64,000 nt of DNA from Marilutibacter aestuarii (GCF_006546775.1 NZ_VICE01000006.1:1-64000); one strand, 5' to 3'; counted from the stretch's first letter, positions 1 to 9,249 are shown. Numbers and translations are program-made. The notes: a model not told the origin generated them from the letters alone.

Positions 1-1
1 C

Positions 2-586
2 GCCCCCGAGCCCGCGACCGCGACCGCGACCGCCGACAGCCTGGCGGTATGGCTGGTCGACAACCGGGTCCAGGGCCGCGTCCGCCTGGAACGCGGCGGT
101 CAGAGCGTGCTGATCGACGCGCCGGCCGGCCAGTACCATGCCGGCACGGCGCTCAAGCCACTGGCGCCGTTGTTCGAGGGCCCGGTGTCGGCCAGCGACT
201 TCCAGGCGCTGGACGATGCCGCCTGGCGCGACGCGGTCGCAGACGCCGGCGAAGCCCAGCCGCTCACGCGGCTCGCCTGGCTTGGCGGCCTGCTCGCCGG
301 ACAAGGCCGCGTCGTCGGTGGATACGGCATCGACAGCCGCTTCCACATGGTCAAGTGGCCGCAGACCGAGCGCGAGTACCCCAAGCATTTCCGCATCTCG
401 ACGGTGATGATGAAGGGCCCGGCCACCCTGGGCGAGATCGCCGCCGCCAGCGGCGTGCCGGAGGCCGACGTGGCCGACTTCATCAATGCCAACCTGGCCA
501 CCGGCTTCGCCGAGGAATACCGCGAACCGGAACCCGAAGCCGAGCAGGCCAAGTCGGGCCTTTTCGGCCGGCTTCGCGGGCGCTGA
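2..586 (+). CDS. C-terminal part of an unidentified protein (5' end outside window)
   Basis: The frame is open from the first bases of the window to a TGA at 584-586, so the true start lies upstream; the GTG at 107 is internal. The visible 194 residues begin with an Ala/Thr-rich linker encoded by three gcgacc repeats. Then comes a segment that looks like a small beta domain (VWLVDNRVQGRVRLERGGQ), then a helical region. The final part (MMKGPATLGEIAAASGVPEADV) reads like a winged-helix fold. The tail is acidic, then basic (KSGLFGRLRGR). No catalytic motif, signal or membrane segment is visible in the part present. I do not recognise the family. It ends 138 bp before dxs on the same strand. Confidence 0.7.
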   Translation, partial: APEPATATATADSLAVWLVDNRVQGRVRLERGGQSVLIDAPAGQYHAGTALKPLAPLFEGPVSASDFQALDDAAWRDAVADAGEAQPLTRLAWLGGLLAGQGRVVGGYGIDSRFHMVKWPQTEREYPKHFRISTVMMKGPATLGEIAAASGVPEADVADFINANLATGFAEEYREPEPEAEQAKSGLFGRLRGR

Positions 587-724
587 GCGCCTCCGGGGCA
601 GGTCCCGTGCCCGCCCCGCCCCGCGGGCACCCATGGCGCGTTCACGCTCGCGCTTGCCCCTCCCGTATGACCGCAGGACAATGACGGACGCGCTGCATGC
701 CGCAGCGAGGAAGCCGTCGTCGTA

Positions 725-2644
725 ATGATCGATCCGCAACGCTACCCGCGCCTGTCCCGCATCCAGGTCCCCGCCGACCTGCGCCAGTTCCCGGAAGAGG
801 AACTGCCCGCCATCGCCGACGAGTTGCGCGCCTACCTCATCGAGCAGGTCGCGCGCGTCGGCGGCCATTTCGGCGCCGGCCTCGGCGTGATCGAACTGAC
901 CGTCGCCCTGCACTGGCTGTACGACACCCCGGTCGACCGCCTGGTCTGGGACGTCGGCCACCAGACCTACCCGCACAAGATCCTGACCGGCCGCCGCGAC
1001 AGCATTCACACGGTCAAGCAGAAGGACGGCGTCGCGCCGTTCCCCAAGCGCGAGGAGAGCGAGTACGACACCTTCGGCGTCGGCCACAGCTCGACCAGCA
1101 TATCGGCGGCGCTGGGGATGGCGATCGCGCTGCAGCGCCAGGGCGACGACCGCAAGGTGGTGGCCGTGATCGGCGACGGTGCGATGACCGCGGGCATGGC
1201 GTTCGAGGCGCTCGCGCACGCCGGCGGCATGGGCGACGACGGCAGTACCCCCGAACCCAACCTGCTGGTGGTGCTCAACGACAACCAGATGTCGATCTCG
1301 GAGAACGTCGGCGGCGTCACGCGCATGCTGGGCCGCCTCACCGGCAGCCGCACGCTCAATGCCCTGCGCGAAGGCGGCAAGAAACTGCTGGGCGACAAGC
1401 ACGGCGCGCCGGCACGCTTCGTACGGCGCTGGGAAGAGCACTGGAAGGGCATGTTCGTGCCCTCCACCTTCTTCGAAGAGCTGGGCTTCCACTACACCGG
1501 GCCGATCGACGGCAATGACGTGCCCTCGCTGCTGGCGGCGATGAAGACGCTCAAGACCCTCAAGGGCCCGCAGCTGCTGCACATCATCACCACCAAGGGC
1601 AAGGGCTACGAGCTGGCCGAGGGCGACAAGATCGGCTACCACGCGGTCAGCCCCTTCGATCCCGCCCAGGGCATGGTGAAGAAGGCCGGGGCGAAGAAGC
1701 CCACCTACACCGACGTCTTCAGCGACTGGCTGTGCGACATGGCCGATGCCGACCCCCGGCTCATGGGCATCACCCCCGCCATGCGCGAGGGCTCGGGCCT
1801 CGTGCGCTTCAGCAAGGCCCATCCACAGCGCTACTTCGACGTCGCCATCGCCGAGCAGCATGCGGTCACCCTGGCCGCCGGCATGGCCTGCGAAGGGGCC
1901 AAGCCGGTCTGCGCGATCTATTCGACCTTCCTGCAGCGCGGCTACGACCAGCTGGTGCACGACGTCGCCATCCAGGAGCTCGACGTGCTGTTCGCGATCG
2001 ACCGCGGCGGCGTGGTCGGACCCGACGGCGCCACCCACGCCGGCAACCTCGACCTGAGTTACCTGCGCTGCGTGCCCAACATGGTGGTGATGGCGCCCGC
2101 CGACGAGGACGAGTGCCGCCTGATGCTCTCCACCGGCCACCACCATGACGGCCCCGCGGCCGTCCGCTACCCACGCGGCACCGGGCCGGGCGTCGCCGTC
2201 CGCGACACCCTCGACACCCTGCCGATCGGCAAGGCCGAGCTGCGCCAGCGCGGCGGCCCAGTGGCCCTGCTGGCGTTCGGTGCGGTGGTGGCGGCAGCCG
2301 CCGAGGTCGCGGCGGCGCTTGGCCTGACGCTGGTCAACATGCGCTTCGTGAAACCGCTCGACCGTGAGCTGGTGCTGGAGCTGGCGCGCGACCACCAGGG
2401 CTTCGTCACCATCGAAGACAACGTGGTCGCCGGCGGCGCCGGCTCGGGCGTCGCCGAGCTGCTCGCGGCCGAGGGCGTGAGCCTGCCGATCGTCCACCTC
2501 GGCCTGCCCGACGCCTTCCAGCACCATGCCAGCCGCGAGGAACTGCTGGCCGAATCGGGCCTGGATGCGGCGGGCATCCGCGCCGCGGTGCTGGCACGCT
2601 GGCCGGAGCTGGGCACGCCGCCGCTGCAGAGCGCGTCGCGTTGA
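725..2644 (+). CDS. dxs: 1-deoxy-D-xylulose-5-phosphate synthase
   Basis: Condenses pyruvate and glyceraldehyde-3-phosphate to DXP, the first step of the MEP isoprenoid pathway and a branch point to thiamine and pyridoxal phosphate; cytoplasmic and ThDP-dependent. The protein is 639 residues (E. coli 620). The ThDP motif is intact, GDG at residues 150-152 to NDN at 185-187. The family signatures [15 protein letters not shown], the pyrimidine-domain [13 protein letters not shown] and the [15 protein letters not shown] segment are all present, as is a C-terminal transketolase domain. The ATG at 725 follows GAGGAAG at about 11 nt. The gene stands alone: an unrelated partial gene lies upstream and a lipid-type cassette starts 88 bp downstream, where I see no clear terminator. 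Confidence 0.97.
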   Translation: MIDPQRYPRLSRIQVPADLRQFPEEELPAIADELRAYLIEQVARVGGHFGAGLGVIELTVALHWLYDTPVDRLVWDVGHQTYPHKILTGRRDSIHTVKQKDGVAPFPKREESEYDTFGVGHSSTSISAALGMAIALQRQGDDRKVVAVIGDGAMTAGMAFEALAHAGGMGDDGSTPEPNLLVVLNDNQMSISENVGGVTRMLGRLTGSRTLNALREGGKKLLGDKHGAPARFVRRWEEHWKGMFVPSTFFEELGFHYTGPIDGNDVPSLLAAMKTLKTLKGPQLLHIITTKGKGYELAEGDKIGYHAVSPFDPAQGMVKKAGAKKPTYTDVFSDWLCDMADADPRLMGITPAMREGSGLVRFSKAHPQRYFDVAIAEQHAVTLAAGMACEGAKPVCAIYSTFLQRGYDQLVHDVAIQELDVLFAIDRGGVVGPDGATHAGNLDLSYLRCVPNMVVMAPADEDECRLMLSTGHHHDGPAAVRYPRGTGPGVAVRDTLDTLPIGKAELRQRGGPVALLAFGAVVAAAAEVAAALGLTLVNMRFVKPLDRELVLELARDHQGFVTIEDNVVAGGAGSGVAELLAAEGVSLPIVHLGLPDAFQHHASREELLAESGLDAAGIRAAVLARWPELGTPPLQSASR

Positions 2645-2732
2645 GTCCAGGCATCTGAGTCAGCGCCGCTCCCGCACCCGCGGGGGCGGCCACGCCGGTG
2701 CGGTCCGGCATCCATCGGGGCAGGAGCGGTCA

Positions 2733-3506
2733 ATGGGGACATGGTTCGTCGCGCAGGATGCCTGGGTCGTGATGGCCGTCGGCGTGGCCTGGTTCAGCCT
2801 GCTCTACCTCGGGACCGGCGCCCTCTCCATCCTGCTCGCGGCCGTAATGCAACGCTTCGGCTACGGCCGCCGCCTCGACCCGCGACCGGTGACCGGCGCC
2901 CAGTTACGGCGCGAACTGGGCGCGTCCGGCAGCTCGATCCTGGTGTTCGGCCTCGGCCTGGTCGTGCCCTGGGGCATGCTGCGCCTGGGCTGGGCCGGGC
3001 TCGCGGTGGCGCCCAGCGGCTGGCAGGTGGCGCTGGAGATCGTGCTGCTGTTCTTCTGGAACGAACTGCACTTCTACGCCTGCCACCGGCTGCTGCACAC
3101 GCGCGCGTTGCGCCGCTTCCACGTCATGCACCACCGCTCGCACGTGGCGACGCCCTGGTCGACCTATGCCTTCCACCCGGTGGAAGCGGCGATGCTCGGC
3201 AGCGTGCCCTTGCTGCCGATGCTGGTCCACGATTTCAGTTTCGCCGCATTGATGACGCTGCCGGTGTTGAGCATCGTGCTCAACAACCTCGGCCACGCGA
3301 ACTACGAAGCCAGCGCGCGCGCACCGGCACGTGGCTGGCGCGCCGCCAGCCGGCGCCACCATCTCCATCACGCGTGCTACCACGGCAACTACGGCTTCCT
3401 GCTCGAGGTCTTCGACCGAATGTTCGGCAGCGTCCTGCCGCTCGACGCCGCCGACGCCGTGATCGCGCGCCAGCGGGCAAGCGACACCGGGGCACGTCGC
3501 CCATGA
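2733..3506 (+). CDS. Sterol desaturase / fatty acid hydroxylase family membrane protein
   Basis: A 257-residue integral membrane protein with the three histidine clusters of the fatty-acid hydroxylase superfamily: HFYACHRLLH, HVMHHRSH and HHLHHACYHGNYG. These normally bind a diiron centre that hydroxylates or desaturates lipid carbons. Several hydrophobic segments precede and separate the clusters. The ATG at 2733 follows CAGGAG by 9 nt; the frame is open further upstream into dxs, but that part is shadow. The stop overlaps the start of the next gene (ATGA), so translation is probably coupled. It is the first gene of a four-gene cassette containing a desaturase and a ketosynthase, so the substrate is probably an acyl chain or a polyketide-like lipid rather than a sterol (inference). 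Confidence 0.88.
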   Translation: MGTWFVAQDAWVVMAVGVAWFSLLYLGTGALSILLAAVMQRFGYGRRLDPRPVTGAQLRRELGASGSSILVFGLGLVVPWGMLRLGWAGLAVAPSGWQVALEIVLLFFWNELHFYACHRLLHTRALRRFHVMHHRSHVATPWSTYAFHPVEAAMLGSVPLLPMLVHDFSFAALMTLPVLSIVLNNLGHANYEASARAPARGWRAASRRHHLHHACYHGNYGFLLEVFDRMFGSVLPLDAADAVIARQRASDTGARRP

Positions 3507-4399
3507 GCCTGCAACCGATCGGGCCACTACGCGACCGGCACGACCTGCGCAGCCTGGCCTATCTCGCGATGCAGGCGCTGGCGATGGCCTGGCAATGGCG
3601 CCACGGCTTCCATCCGGTGGTCTTCGCCGCCAGCCTGTTCCTGGCGGTCGGCATCACCGTCATCCACCACAACCACGCGCACCTGCCGATGTGGACGCGG
3701 CGCGGACTCAATCGCGCGACCGACCTTGCGATCACCCTGCTGCAGGGCCACCCGACCTGCGCAATGCACCCCGCGCACCGGCTCAACCACCATCGCCACC
3801 ACCATGGCCCGCGCGACGTCGCCCGCACCTGGCGGTTCGGCGACCACAACCATCTGGGCGGCTGGATGCTGCACCCGTTCCAGGCACTGACGCCGGTCTA
3901 CCCCCTGGTGCTGGCATGGCTGCGCCGCCTGCACGGACGCCATCCCGGCGCGTGGCGCTGGTATGCCCTGCAATACCTTGCCTGGATCGGCAGTTGGGCC
4001 GCCCTGCTCCTGCTCGACCCGGGCAAGGCCTTGCTGCTGGTGATCGTCCCGCAACTGTTCGGCCTGCACTGGCTGCTCGCGGCCAACTACCTGCAGCACG
4101 CGCACGCCGACGATCGCGAACCGCTGGCCCGCGCGCGCAACTTCGAGGGCGTGCTGAACCCGCTGCTGTTCAACATCGGCCTGCACACCGCCCACCACGC
4201 TCATGCGCGCGCGCACTGGTCGCAGCTCCCCGGACTGCACCGCCAGTACCGCGCGCGCATCGATCCGCGGCTGCTCGAGCCCTCGTTCCCCGCCTACGTC
4301 GCCCGCGTGTTCCTGCTGGCGCCATTCATGCCGCGCTATCGTTCGCGCTCGTTGCGCCTCGCCACGACGACGGCGCCCCGACCCCACAAGGATTGTTGA
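3503..4399 (+). CDS. Fatty acid desaturase family protein
   Basis: A 298-residue membrane protein with the desaturase histidine boxes: HHNHAH near residue 55, HRLNHHRHHHG near residue 95, and HTAHHAH about 80 residues before the C-terminus. These are the diiron ligands of membrane acyl desaturases and related hydroxylases. Hydrophobic segments flank the boxes. It starts within the stop of the upstream hydroxylase gene (ATGA), and its own TGA overlaps the ATG of the ketosynthase gene (TGATG), so three consecutive genes are translationally coupled. The family is clear; the acyl substrate and position of oxidation cannot be told from sequence. Two diiron membrane oxidases in a row before a third, soluble diiron-type domain is unusual. 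Confidence 0.88.
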   Translation: MSLQPIGPLRDRHDLRSLAYLAMQALAMAWQWRHGFHPVVFAASLFLAVGITVIHHNHAHLPMWTRRGLNRATDLAITLLQGHPTCAMHPAHRLNHHRHHHGPRDVARTWRFGDHNHLGGWMLHPFQALTPVYPLVLAWLRRLHGRHPGAWRWYALQYLAWIGSWAALLLLDPGKALLLVIVPQLFGLHWLLAANYLQHAHADDREPLARARNFEGVLNPLLFNIGLHTAHHAHARAHWSQLPGLHRQYRARIDPRLLEPSFPAYVARVFLLAPFMPRYRSRSLRLATTTAPRPHKDC

Positions 4400-6291
4400 T
4401 GCCCACCGTCTTCCATCGCACCTGGCTCCAGGGCACCGGACGCTTCCTCCCCGGCGCTGCCGTCGACAACACGGCCATGGATGCCTACATCGCGCCGCTC
4501 AACCGGATTTCCGGGCGCATCAAGCGCCGCATCCTCGCCGAGAACGGCATCCAGTCGCGCCATTACGCGATCGACGCGGACGGGCGCACGGTGCATTCCT
4601 GCGCGGGGATGGCGGTCCGCGCCATCCACGACTGCCTGGCCGACGCCGGCAGTCGCCTGCCCGACATCGGCCTGCTGGCCTGCGGCAGCTCGGGCGGCGA
4701 TGCGCTGATGCCCGGCTTCGCCAGCATGGTCCACGGCGAACTGGCTGCCCCGCCGATGCAGGTGCACTCCAGCCATGGCATCTGCGCCTCGGGCGTGGCG
4801 GCCTGGGAAAGCGCGGCGGCGGCGGTCGAACTGGGCGCGCACGAACGCGCACTGGTCGCCGCGGCGGAAATGCCTTCGCGGCTGTTCAAGCGTTCGCGTT
4901 ACGCCGGGCGCGACTACGACGCGGACTTCGATGCCCACTTCCTTCGCTGGATGCTGTCCGACGGTGCCGGCGCCCTGCAGCTGACCTCGACCGCGCCGCG
5001 CCATGACGGCGTCCGCCTGCGCCTGCGCTTCATGCACCAGCGCTCCTTCGCCGGCGACTATCCGGTGTGCATGCAACTGGGGCTCACCCCCGACCGCGCG
5101 CGCTCGCACCTGGACTATGCCGCGTGGCGCGACGCCGAGGCCGACGGCGCGCTGTTCCTGCGCCAGGACATCCGCCTGCTGCCGCACCTGTTCGACGTCG
5201 GCGTTCACGAGTACGCCTCGCTCTGCCACGCGGGCTGGATCCAGCCCGATCGCGTCGACCACTTCCTGTGCCACTACTCGTCCGAACGCTTCGCCCCGGT
5301 GGTGGAGGAACTGATGGCCAAGGCCGGCCTGGCCATCCCGCGCGAGCGCTGGTACAGCAACCTCACGCAACGCGGCAACACGGGCGCGGCCTCGATCTTC
5401 GTCATGCTCGACGAGTTCCGCCGCACCCACGCGCTGACGCCGGGCGAGCGCATCCTGTGCTTCATCCCGGAGTCCGGCCGATTCACCGTTGCCTTCGTGA
5501 TGCTCGAGGTCGAGGCTGCCGACGAGGCACCGGCCGAACGCAGTCCCCCGTCCAGCACCTCGCGTCCGGCCCCGGACGGGATCGCGCCGCCGCACGACCC
5601 CGCCGACGCCCCGGCGGCCCTGCGCCACCTGTTGGGCGAACTCGCCACGATCTGGCACGACTACCGCTCGCGCGCGTGGCGCACGCCGATGATCCGCAAG
5701 CTGCGCGAACGCCGTTTCGGCATCGAGGACTACCGGCAGTGGATGCAGCACTGGATCCCGCAGGTCCGCGAGGGCAGCAAGTGGATGCGCGAGGGCGCGG
5801 CTTCGGTGCGGGCACCGTACGACGCGCTGGCCGGCCTGATCGAGACCCACGCCGGCGACGAGCAGGACGACTACATGATCCTGTTCGAGGACTACCGCAA
5901 GGCGGGCGGCGAGGTGGCCGAACTCGACGCGCTGCGCCGCAACCCCGGCGGCGAGGCCCTCAACAGCTACCTGCATGCACTCGCCGCGACGCCCAACCCG
6001 CTGGGCCTGCTCGGCGCGATCTACATCATCGAGGGCACCGGGCAACGCATCATCCCCGCCCTGCTGCCGCTGATGAAGGCCAGCCTCGCGCTACCGGCCG
6101 ACGCCTTCCGCTTCCTCGAGTACCACGGCGAGAACGATGCGCACCACCTGGCGCGCTGGCTGCGCGCGGTCGAGATCGTGTTCGAGCACGACGCCGACGG
6201 CCGCGGCGCGCGTGCGATCATCGACACCGCCCGCCGCACCGCCGAGCTGTACCTGATGCAGTTCGACCACCTCGCCATCGACCCGGAGTAG
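4399..6291 (+). CDS. DarB/StlD-like ketosynthase (KAS III fold) fused to a haem-oxygenase-like diiron (HDO) domain
   Basis: A 630-residue two-domain protein. Residues 1 to about 375 form a KAS III-type thiolase fold with an intact triad: Cys129 (HGICASG), His292 (FLCHYSS) and Asn327 (RGNTGAAS). The segment NGIQSRHYAIDADGRTVHS near residue 55 resembles the DarB/StlD ketosynthases that form dialkylresorcinols and stilbenes. A Pro/Ser-rich linker (about 380-410) leads to a helical domain to residue 630 that resembles TenA/haem oxygenase-like HDO enzymes. It has His420 (IWHDYR), Glu545 (YIIEGTG) and H576-x3-D580-x2-H583 (YHGENDAHHL), a plausible metal site. HDO enzymes cleave or oxidise fatty acyl or amino acid substrates (UndA, BesC). 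The fusion suggests that the chain made by the ketosynthase is then oxidised (inference). It is coupled to the upstream desaturase. Confidence 0.85.
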   Translation: MPTVFHRTWLQGTGRFLPGAAVDNTAMDAYIAPLNRISGRIKRRILAENGIQSRHYAIDADGRTVHSCAGMAVRAIHDCLADAGSRLPDIGLLACGSSGGDALMPGFASMVHGELAAPPMQVHSSHGICASGVAAWESAAAAVELGAHERALVAAAEMPSRLFKRSRYAGRDYDADFDAHFLRWMLSDGAGALQLTSTAPRHDGVRLRLRFMHQRSFAGDYPVCMQLGLTPDRARSHLDYAAWRDAEADGALFLRQDIRLLPHLFDVGVHEYASLCHAGWIQPDRVDHFLCHYSSERFAPVVEELMAKAGLAIPRERWYSNLTQRGNTGAASIFVMLDEFRRTHALTPGERILCFIPESGRFTVAFVMLEVEAADEAPAERSPPSSTSRPAPDGIAPPHDPADAPAALRHLLGELATIWHDYRSRAWRTPMIRKLRERRFGIEDYRQWMQHWIPQVREGSKWMREGAASVRAPYDALAGLIETHAGDEQDDYMILFEDYRKAGGEVAELDALRRNPGGEALNSYLHALAATPNPLGLLGAIYIIEGTGQRIIPALLPLMKASLALPADAFRFLEYHGENDAHHLARWLRAVEIVFEHDADGRGARAIIDTARRTAELYLMQFDHLAIDPE

Positions 6292-6300
6292 CGCACGCGC

Positions 6301-7242
6301 ATGAAGCACGCCCCCGACTTCCTCGACCTGGCACACGACCCGCGCGACCCCAACCCCTGGCTGGCGATGTACCTGGACCGCAGCACGCCGATCGACGAGG
6401 CGGTCAAGCGTGCCTGGCTGGCCGACTCGAGTTCGGCCTCGCGCCAGTACATCCTGCCCTTCGTGCGCCCGCTGGCGCGCACCCTGATCGTGCTGATCCA
6501 GGTGCTGAAGGTGTTCACCCCGCGCAAGCTGGCGTTCTCGCGCTTCCTGCACCGGCTGCTGGCCTGGGGCATGGAGAACTTCATCCGCCCGGAGGCCAAC
6601 TGGCTGATCCTGCGCCACTTCCACCTGGGCTCGCAGGTCCTGGGCTTCATCGCGAAGAACGCGCCGGTCGAGGTACCGACGAACCCGCTCACGCCGGCGC
6701 GGATCAGCGACGTGCGCGAGGAGATGTTCCTCGTCCACGACCTGAACCTGTACAACTTCATCATCCGGCTCAACCAGGGCCTGCGCGACGCCGGCCAGCA
6801 CCTGGGCCGCGTCGACGACCCCGACCTGTCGATGATCGAACAGCCGGCGCTGTCGCTGGAAGACATGCCGCGACGGCGGCGCAACTTCCTCGACCTGCAG
6901 AGCTCGATCGAGCTGTTCACCCCGATCTACCAGCTGCTGCTCACCGACAGCGACTTCTGGCGCGCGACCAACTCGCTGCAACTGGACGAGACGATCGGCC
7001 TGTACGCGGCGACCCTGCTGGATGCCCGCGACCACCTGGTGCTGCTCAACAATCGCCACCCGCTGGTCCCCATGTCGACCCTGCGCGCAGGCTTCCGCCT
7101 GACCCTGCACGGTCTGTCCACCGAGATGCTGCACGGCCTGCTGGTGCAGTTGCGCGCGCAGCGCGAGGCCCTCGCTCAGTCGGCCGTGGCGGCCGCCTCC
7201 GCCGCCTCCACCGGCTCCGCCGACACCTCCACGGCCTCCTGA
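6301..7242 (+). CDS. Conserved hypothetical protein, last gene of the ketosynthase cassette
   Basis: 313 residues with no signal peptide and no catalytic motif I can name. It starts 9 bp after the ketosynthase-HDO stop. A hydrophobic stretch near residues 57-75 (LARTLIVLIQVLKVF) could dip into a membrane; the rest is mixed helical. There is a conserved-looking core (EEMFLVHDLNLYNFIIRLN and LFTPIYQLLLTDSDFW) and an Ala/Ser/Thr-rich tail. I vaguely recall a domain of unknown function beside such ketosynthases in xanthomonads but cannot name it with certainty. The last 67 bases overlap the 3' end of the convergent TraB gene, so one tail may be longer than needed. Its job is probably tied to the lipid product of the cassette. 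Confidence 0.75.
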   Translation: MKHAPDFLDLAHDPRDPNPWLAMYLDRSTPIDEAVKRAWLADSSSASRQYILPFVRPLARTLIVLIQVLKVFTPRKLAFSRFLHRLLAWGMENFIRPEANWLILRHFHLGSQVLGFIAKNAPVEVPTNPLTPARISDVREEMFLVHDLNLYNFIIRLNQGLRDAGQHLGRVDDPDLSMIEQPALSLEDMPRRRRNFLDLQSSIELFTPIYQLLLTDSDFWRATNSLQLDETIGLYAATLLDARDHLVLLNNRHPLVPMSTLRAGFRLTLHGLSTEMLHGLLVQLRAQREALAQSAVAAASAASTGSADTSTAS

Positions 7243-8291
7243 GCAGCCGCCGCAGCGGCGATCTCGTCGGGCGACTCGATGCGATAGCCGCGTTCGCGCA
7301 GGGCCGCGACCAGGCCGTCGTCGGACAGCAGTTCGCGCATCGGCAGCAGGGCCAGGGTGGTCGTATTGGCCGACAAGGCCCGCTCGGCCTCGCGCAGCCA
7401 CTCCGCCCGCAGGCGGCCGCCGATGTCGCCGGCGCGGCTGCGCAGGGCTTCGATGCTGCGGGCAGCGTCGCGGCAAGCCTCGAACTGGTCGGTATAGGGC
7501 AAGGCGCGCAGGCCCTCGATGTCGCCCACCGCCCAGGCATTGGCGCGCTCGCGCATCATGCCCAGGTCGGTTTCCAGCCGGTCCAGGGTGCGGGTGAAGC
7601 AGGCCAGGTCGTCGATGCGGCCCTGCTTGAACTCCTCGATCGCGGCCTTGGGGTCGTCGATGCGCACCTCCACCCCGGGCTTGCTCAGGGTGACGCCATG
7701 CGTCCGGGCCATGCGCTCGACGCGGTCGGCGACGTCCGGCTCGCTTTCCAGGCCCACGTCCTCGACCGCCTCGACGTACAGCTTGAGCGCGGCGAACATG
7801 GGGCGCCAGCGCTCGATGCCGCCATCGCGACCGATGTAACGCGCCTTCAGGGCTTGCCAGCGCGCGTAATCGGCGGGCGGGACCAGGTCCTCCAGGCGTT
7901 TGTCGCCGGGGTTCCTGCGCGCACCGATCAGCCGCGGCGCGAGCGCCAGTCCGCTGAAGAAGCCGACGTCGGCCTCGACGTCCACGTTCGGCGCCAGCAT
8001 GACCTCGCTGGCACGGGCCACCACCGCCTCGACGTCGCGCCCTTCCCACTCCATCCGCCGGGGCAGCGGCGACAGCACGCCCAGCACCCACATCTCGCGG
8101 CCGTCGCGGCTGACGCGCCACAGGCCCGGACCCGGCACCACCCCGCTGACGACCACCGCATCGATGTCGCGGATCGCCTCGGCCGGCGCGGCGGCGGGCA
8201 CGGTCCGCGAGGCCGCGTCCTGCGCGCTGGCCGCCATGGGCAGCAAGGCCGCCAACACGAGGGCGGTGGGAAACGGGGAACGGATGCGCAT
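7176..8291 (-). CDS. TraB/GumN family protein, exported
   Basis: A 371-residue protein with a signal peptide (residues 1-24, cut after MAASAQ). It carries the TraB/GumN layout: an N-terminal segment ending in WRVSRDGREMWVLGVLSPLP, a middle helical region, and a C-terminal repeat containing RLRAEWLREAERALSANTTT. Family members are thought to be metal-dependent peptidase-like (TIKI/TraB clan) proteins; the role here is unknown. The ATG at 8291 is preceded by AAGGA about 8 nt upstream; a longer in-frame start at 8381 would add a stretch unlike a signal peptide. Its 3' end overlaps the convergent upstream cassette by 67 bp. It lies downstream of tRNA-Pro and its terminator, so it has its own promoter. 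Confidence 0.82.
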   Translation of the reverse strand: MRIRSPFPTALVLAALLPMAASAQDAASRTVPAAAPAEAIRDIDAVVVSGVVPGPGLWRVSRDGREMWVLGVLSPLPRRMEWEGRDVEAVVARASEVMLAPNVDVEADVGFFSGLALAPRLIGARRNPGDKRLEDLVPPADYARWQALKARYIGRDGGIERWRPMFAALKLYVEAVEDVGLESEPDVADRVERMARTHGVTLSKPGVEVRIDDPKAAIEEFKQGRIDDLACFTRTLDRLETDLGMMRERANAWAVGDIEGLRALPYTDQFEACRDAARSIEALRSRAGDIGGRLRAEWLREAERALSANTTTLALLPMRELLSDDGLVAALRERGYRIESPDEIAAAAAAQEAVEVSAEPVEAAEAAATAD

Positions 8292-8340
8292 GCCGACGTC
8301 CTTGCAGGGGGGATGCGGCGCAGTACAGCAAAGCGCCCCG

Positions 8341-8370
8341 CAAACAAGAACAGCCGGAAGTCCCGGCTGT
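8341..8370 (-). terminator. Rho-independent terminator after tRNA-Pro
   Basis: Read leftward, an 8-bp perfect stem (ACAGCCGG / CCGGCTGT, loop of 5) is followed by TTCTTGTTT. It lies about 20 bp past the 3' end of tRNA-Pro. Confidence 0.7.
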
Positions 8371-8388
8371 TGGTCGCTCATTCAGATT

Positions 8389-8465
8389 TGGTCGGGGTGG
8401 CCGGATTCGAACCGACGACCACCTGTCCCCCAGACAGGTGCGCTACCAGGCTGCGCTACACCCCG
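8389..8465 (-). tRNA. tRNA-Pro (anticodon GGG)
   Basis: A 77-nt cloverleaf on the minus strand: acceptor stem CGGGGTG/CACCCCG, D arm GCGC/GCGC, anticodon stem CCTGT/ACAGG around loop CTGGGGG (anticodon GGG), T arm GTCGG-TTCGAAT-CCGGC, and an encoded CCA end. It follows the merR-like gene, as in the ihfA neighbourhood of other xanthomonads. Confidence 0.97.
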
Positions 8466-8592
8466 AATGCTGCTTCGGCCGCCGACGCTTGGGTCGAGCG
8501 GGCGGCAAGTATAACCAGTGTCGGGACTTCCGGCCATGCCCGGAACGATCCCTTCGATGTTTTTTTGCGGGCCGGCGCGGCCGGCGGCGCGC

Positions 8593-8949
8593 TCAGCGGC
8601 GCAGCAGCTGGACGATTTCCTCCAGTTCCATGCGCACCTGCTTGATGATCTGGCCGCTCAGGGCGGACTCTTCCTTCGCCGAGTCCCCTTCCAGCCGCAG
8701 CCGGGCGCCACCGATGGTGTAACCCTGCTCGTAGAGCAGCGCGCGGATCTGGCGGACCATCAGCACCTCGTGGCGCTGGTAGTAGCGACGGTTGCCGCGG
8801 CGCTTGACGGGGTTGAGGCTCGGGAACTCGGTCTCCCAGTAACGCAGCACGTGCGGCTTCACGTCGCACAGCTCACTGACCTCACCGATGGTGAAGTAGC
8901 GCTTGGCCGGGATCGGCGGTAGCTCGCGATTACTGCCCGGATCCAGCAT
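8593..8949 (-). CDS. MerR family transcriptional regulator
   Basis: 118 residues with an N-terminal MerR helix-turn-helix ([20 protein letters not shown], then WE), the wing motif [13 protein letters not shown], and a leucine-rich dimerisation helix at the C-terminus. There is no cysteine pair or other effector-binding domain, so it is a short MerR of unknown ligand. The ATG at 8949 lies inside the last 20 bases of ihfA, so the two genes are translationally coupled. This ihfA-merR pair at the end of the pheST operon is widespread in gammaproteobacteria. Confidence 0.92.
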   Translation of the reverse strand: MLDPGSNRELPPIPAKRYFTIGEVSELCDVKPHVLRYWETEFPSLNPVKRRGNRRYYQRHEVLMVRQIRALLYEQGYTIGGARLRLEGDSAKEESALSGQIIKQVRMELEEIVQLLRR

Positions 8950-9229
8950 AGGCCTCCACACGCTCCTTGAGCTTCTGGCCCGGGCGGAAGGTCACCACCG
9001 TGCGGGCCGAAATCGGAATTTCCTCGCCGGTCTTGGGGTTGCGTCCCGGCCGCTGGTTCTTGCGGCGCAGGTCGAAGTTCCCGAAACCCGACAGCTTCAC
9101 CTGGCGTCCCTGCTCGAGCGCTTCGCGCAGCGCGTCGAAGAATGCATCGACGAACTCCTTCGCCTCGCGCTTGTTGAGGCCGACTTCGTCGAACAGTCGC
9201 TCGGCCATTTCCGCCTTGGTCAATGCCAT
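8930..9229 (-). CDS. ihfA: Integration host factor subunit alpha
   Basis: 99 residues, the usual IHF-alpha length. It begins [20 protein letters not shown] and has the DNA-intercalating arm [12 protein letters not shown] with its proline, typical of the HU/IHF fold. It pairs with IHF-beta (encoded elsewhere) to bend DNA at specific sites for recombination, replication and sigma-54 promoters. It is 20 bp downstream of pheT, the same linkage as in E. coli, so it is probably transcribed from the phe operon and possibly an internal promoter within pheT. Confidence 0.97.
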   Translation of the reverse strand: MALTKAEMAERLFDEVGLNKREAKEFVDAFFDALREALEQGRQVKLSGFGNFDLRRKNQRPGRNPKTGEEIPISARTVVTFRPGQKLKERVEAYAGSGQ

Positions 9230-9249
9230 CTCTATCCCCTGCCTCTGCC

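Noticed and set aside
14-31. Three tandem gcgacc repeats at the window edge
   Set aside because: An Ala-Thr linker inside a coding region; too short to call a repeat element.
2526-2732. Longer start of the sterol desaturase gene inside dxs
   Set aside because: No coding character; a good ribosome site precedes 2733.
2645-2732. GC-rich inverted repeat after dxs as a terminator
   Set aside because: No T-run follows the stem, so it is not supported.
5067-8645. A 1192-codon open frame on the plus strand across the ketosynthase, hypothetical and TraB genes
   Set aside because: Arg/Pro/Ala-rich shadow of GC-rich genes in other frames; no domain or ribosome site.
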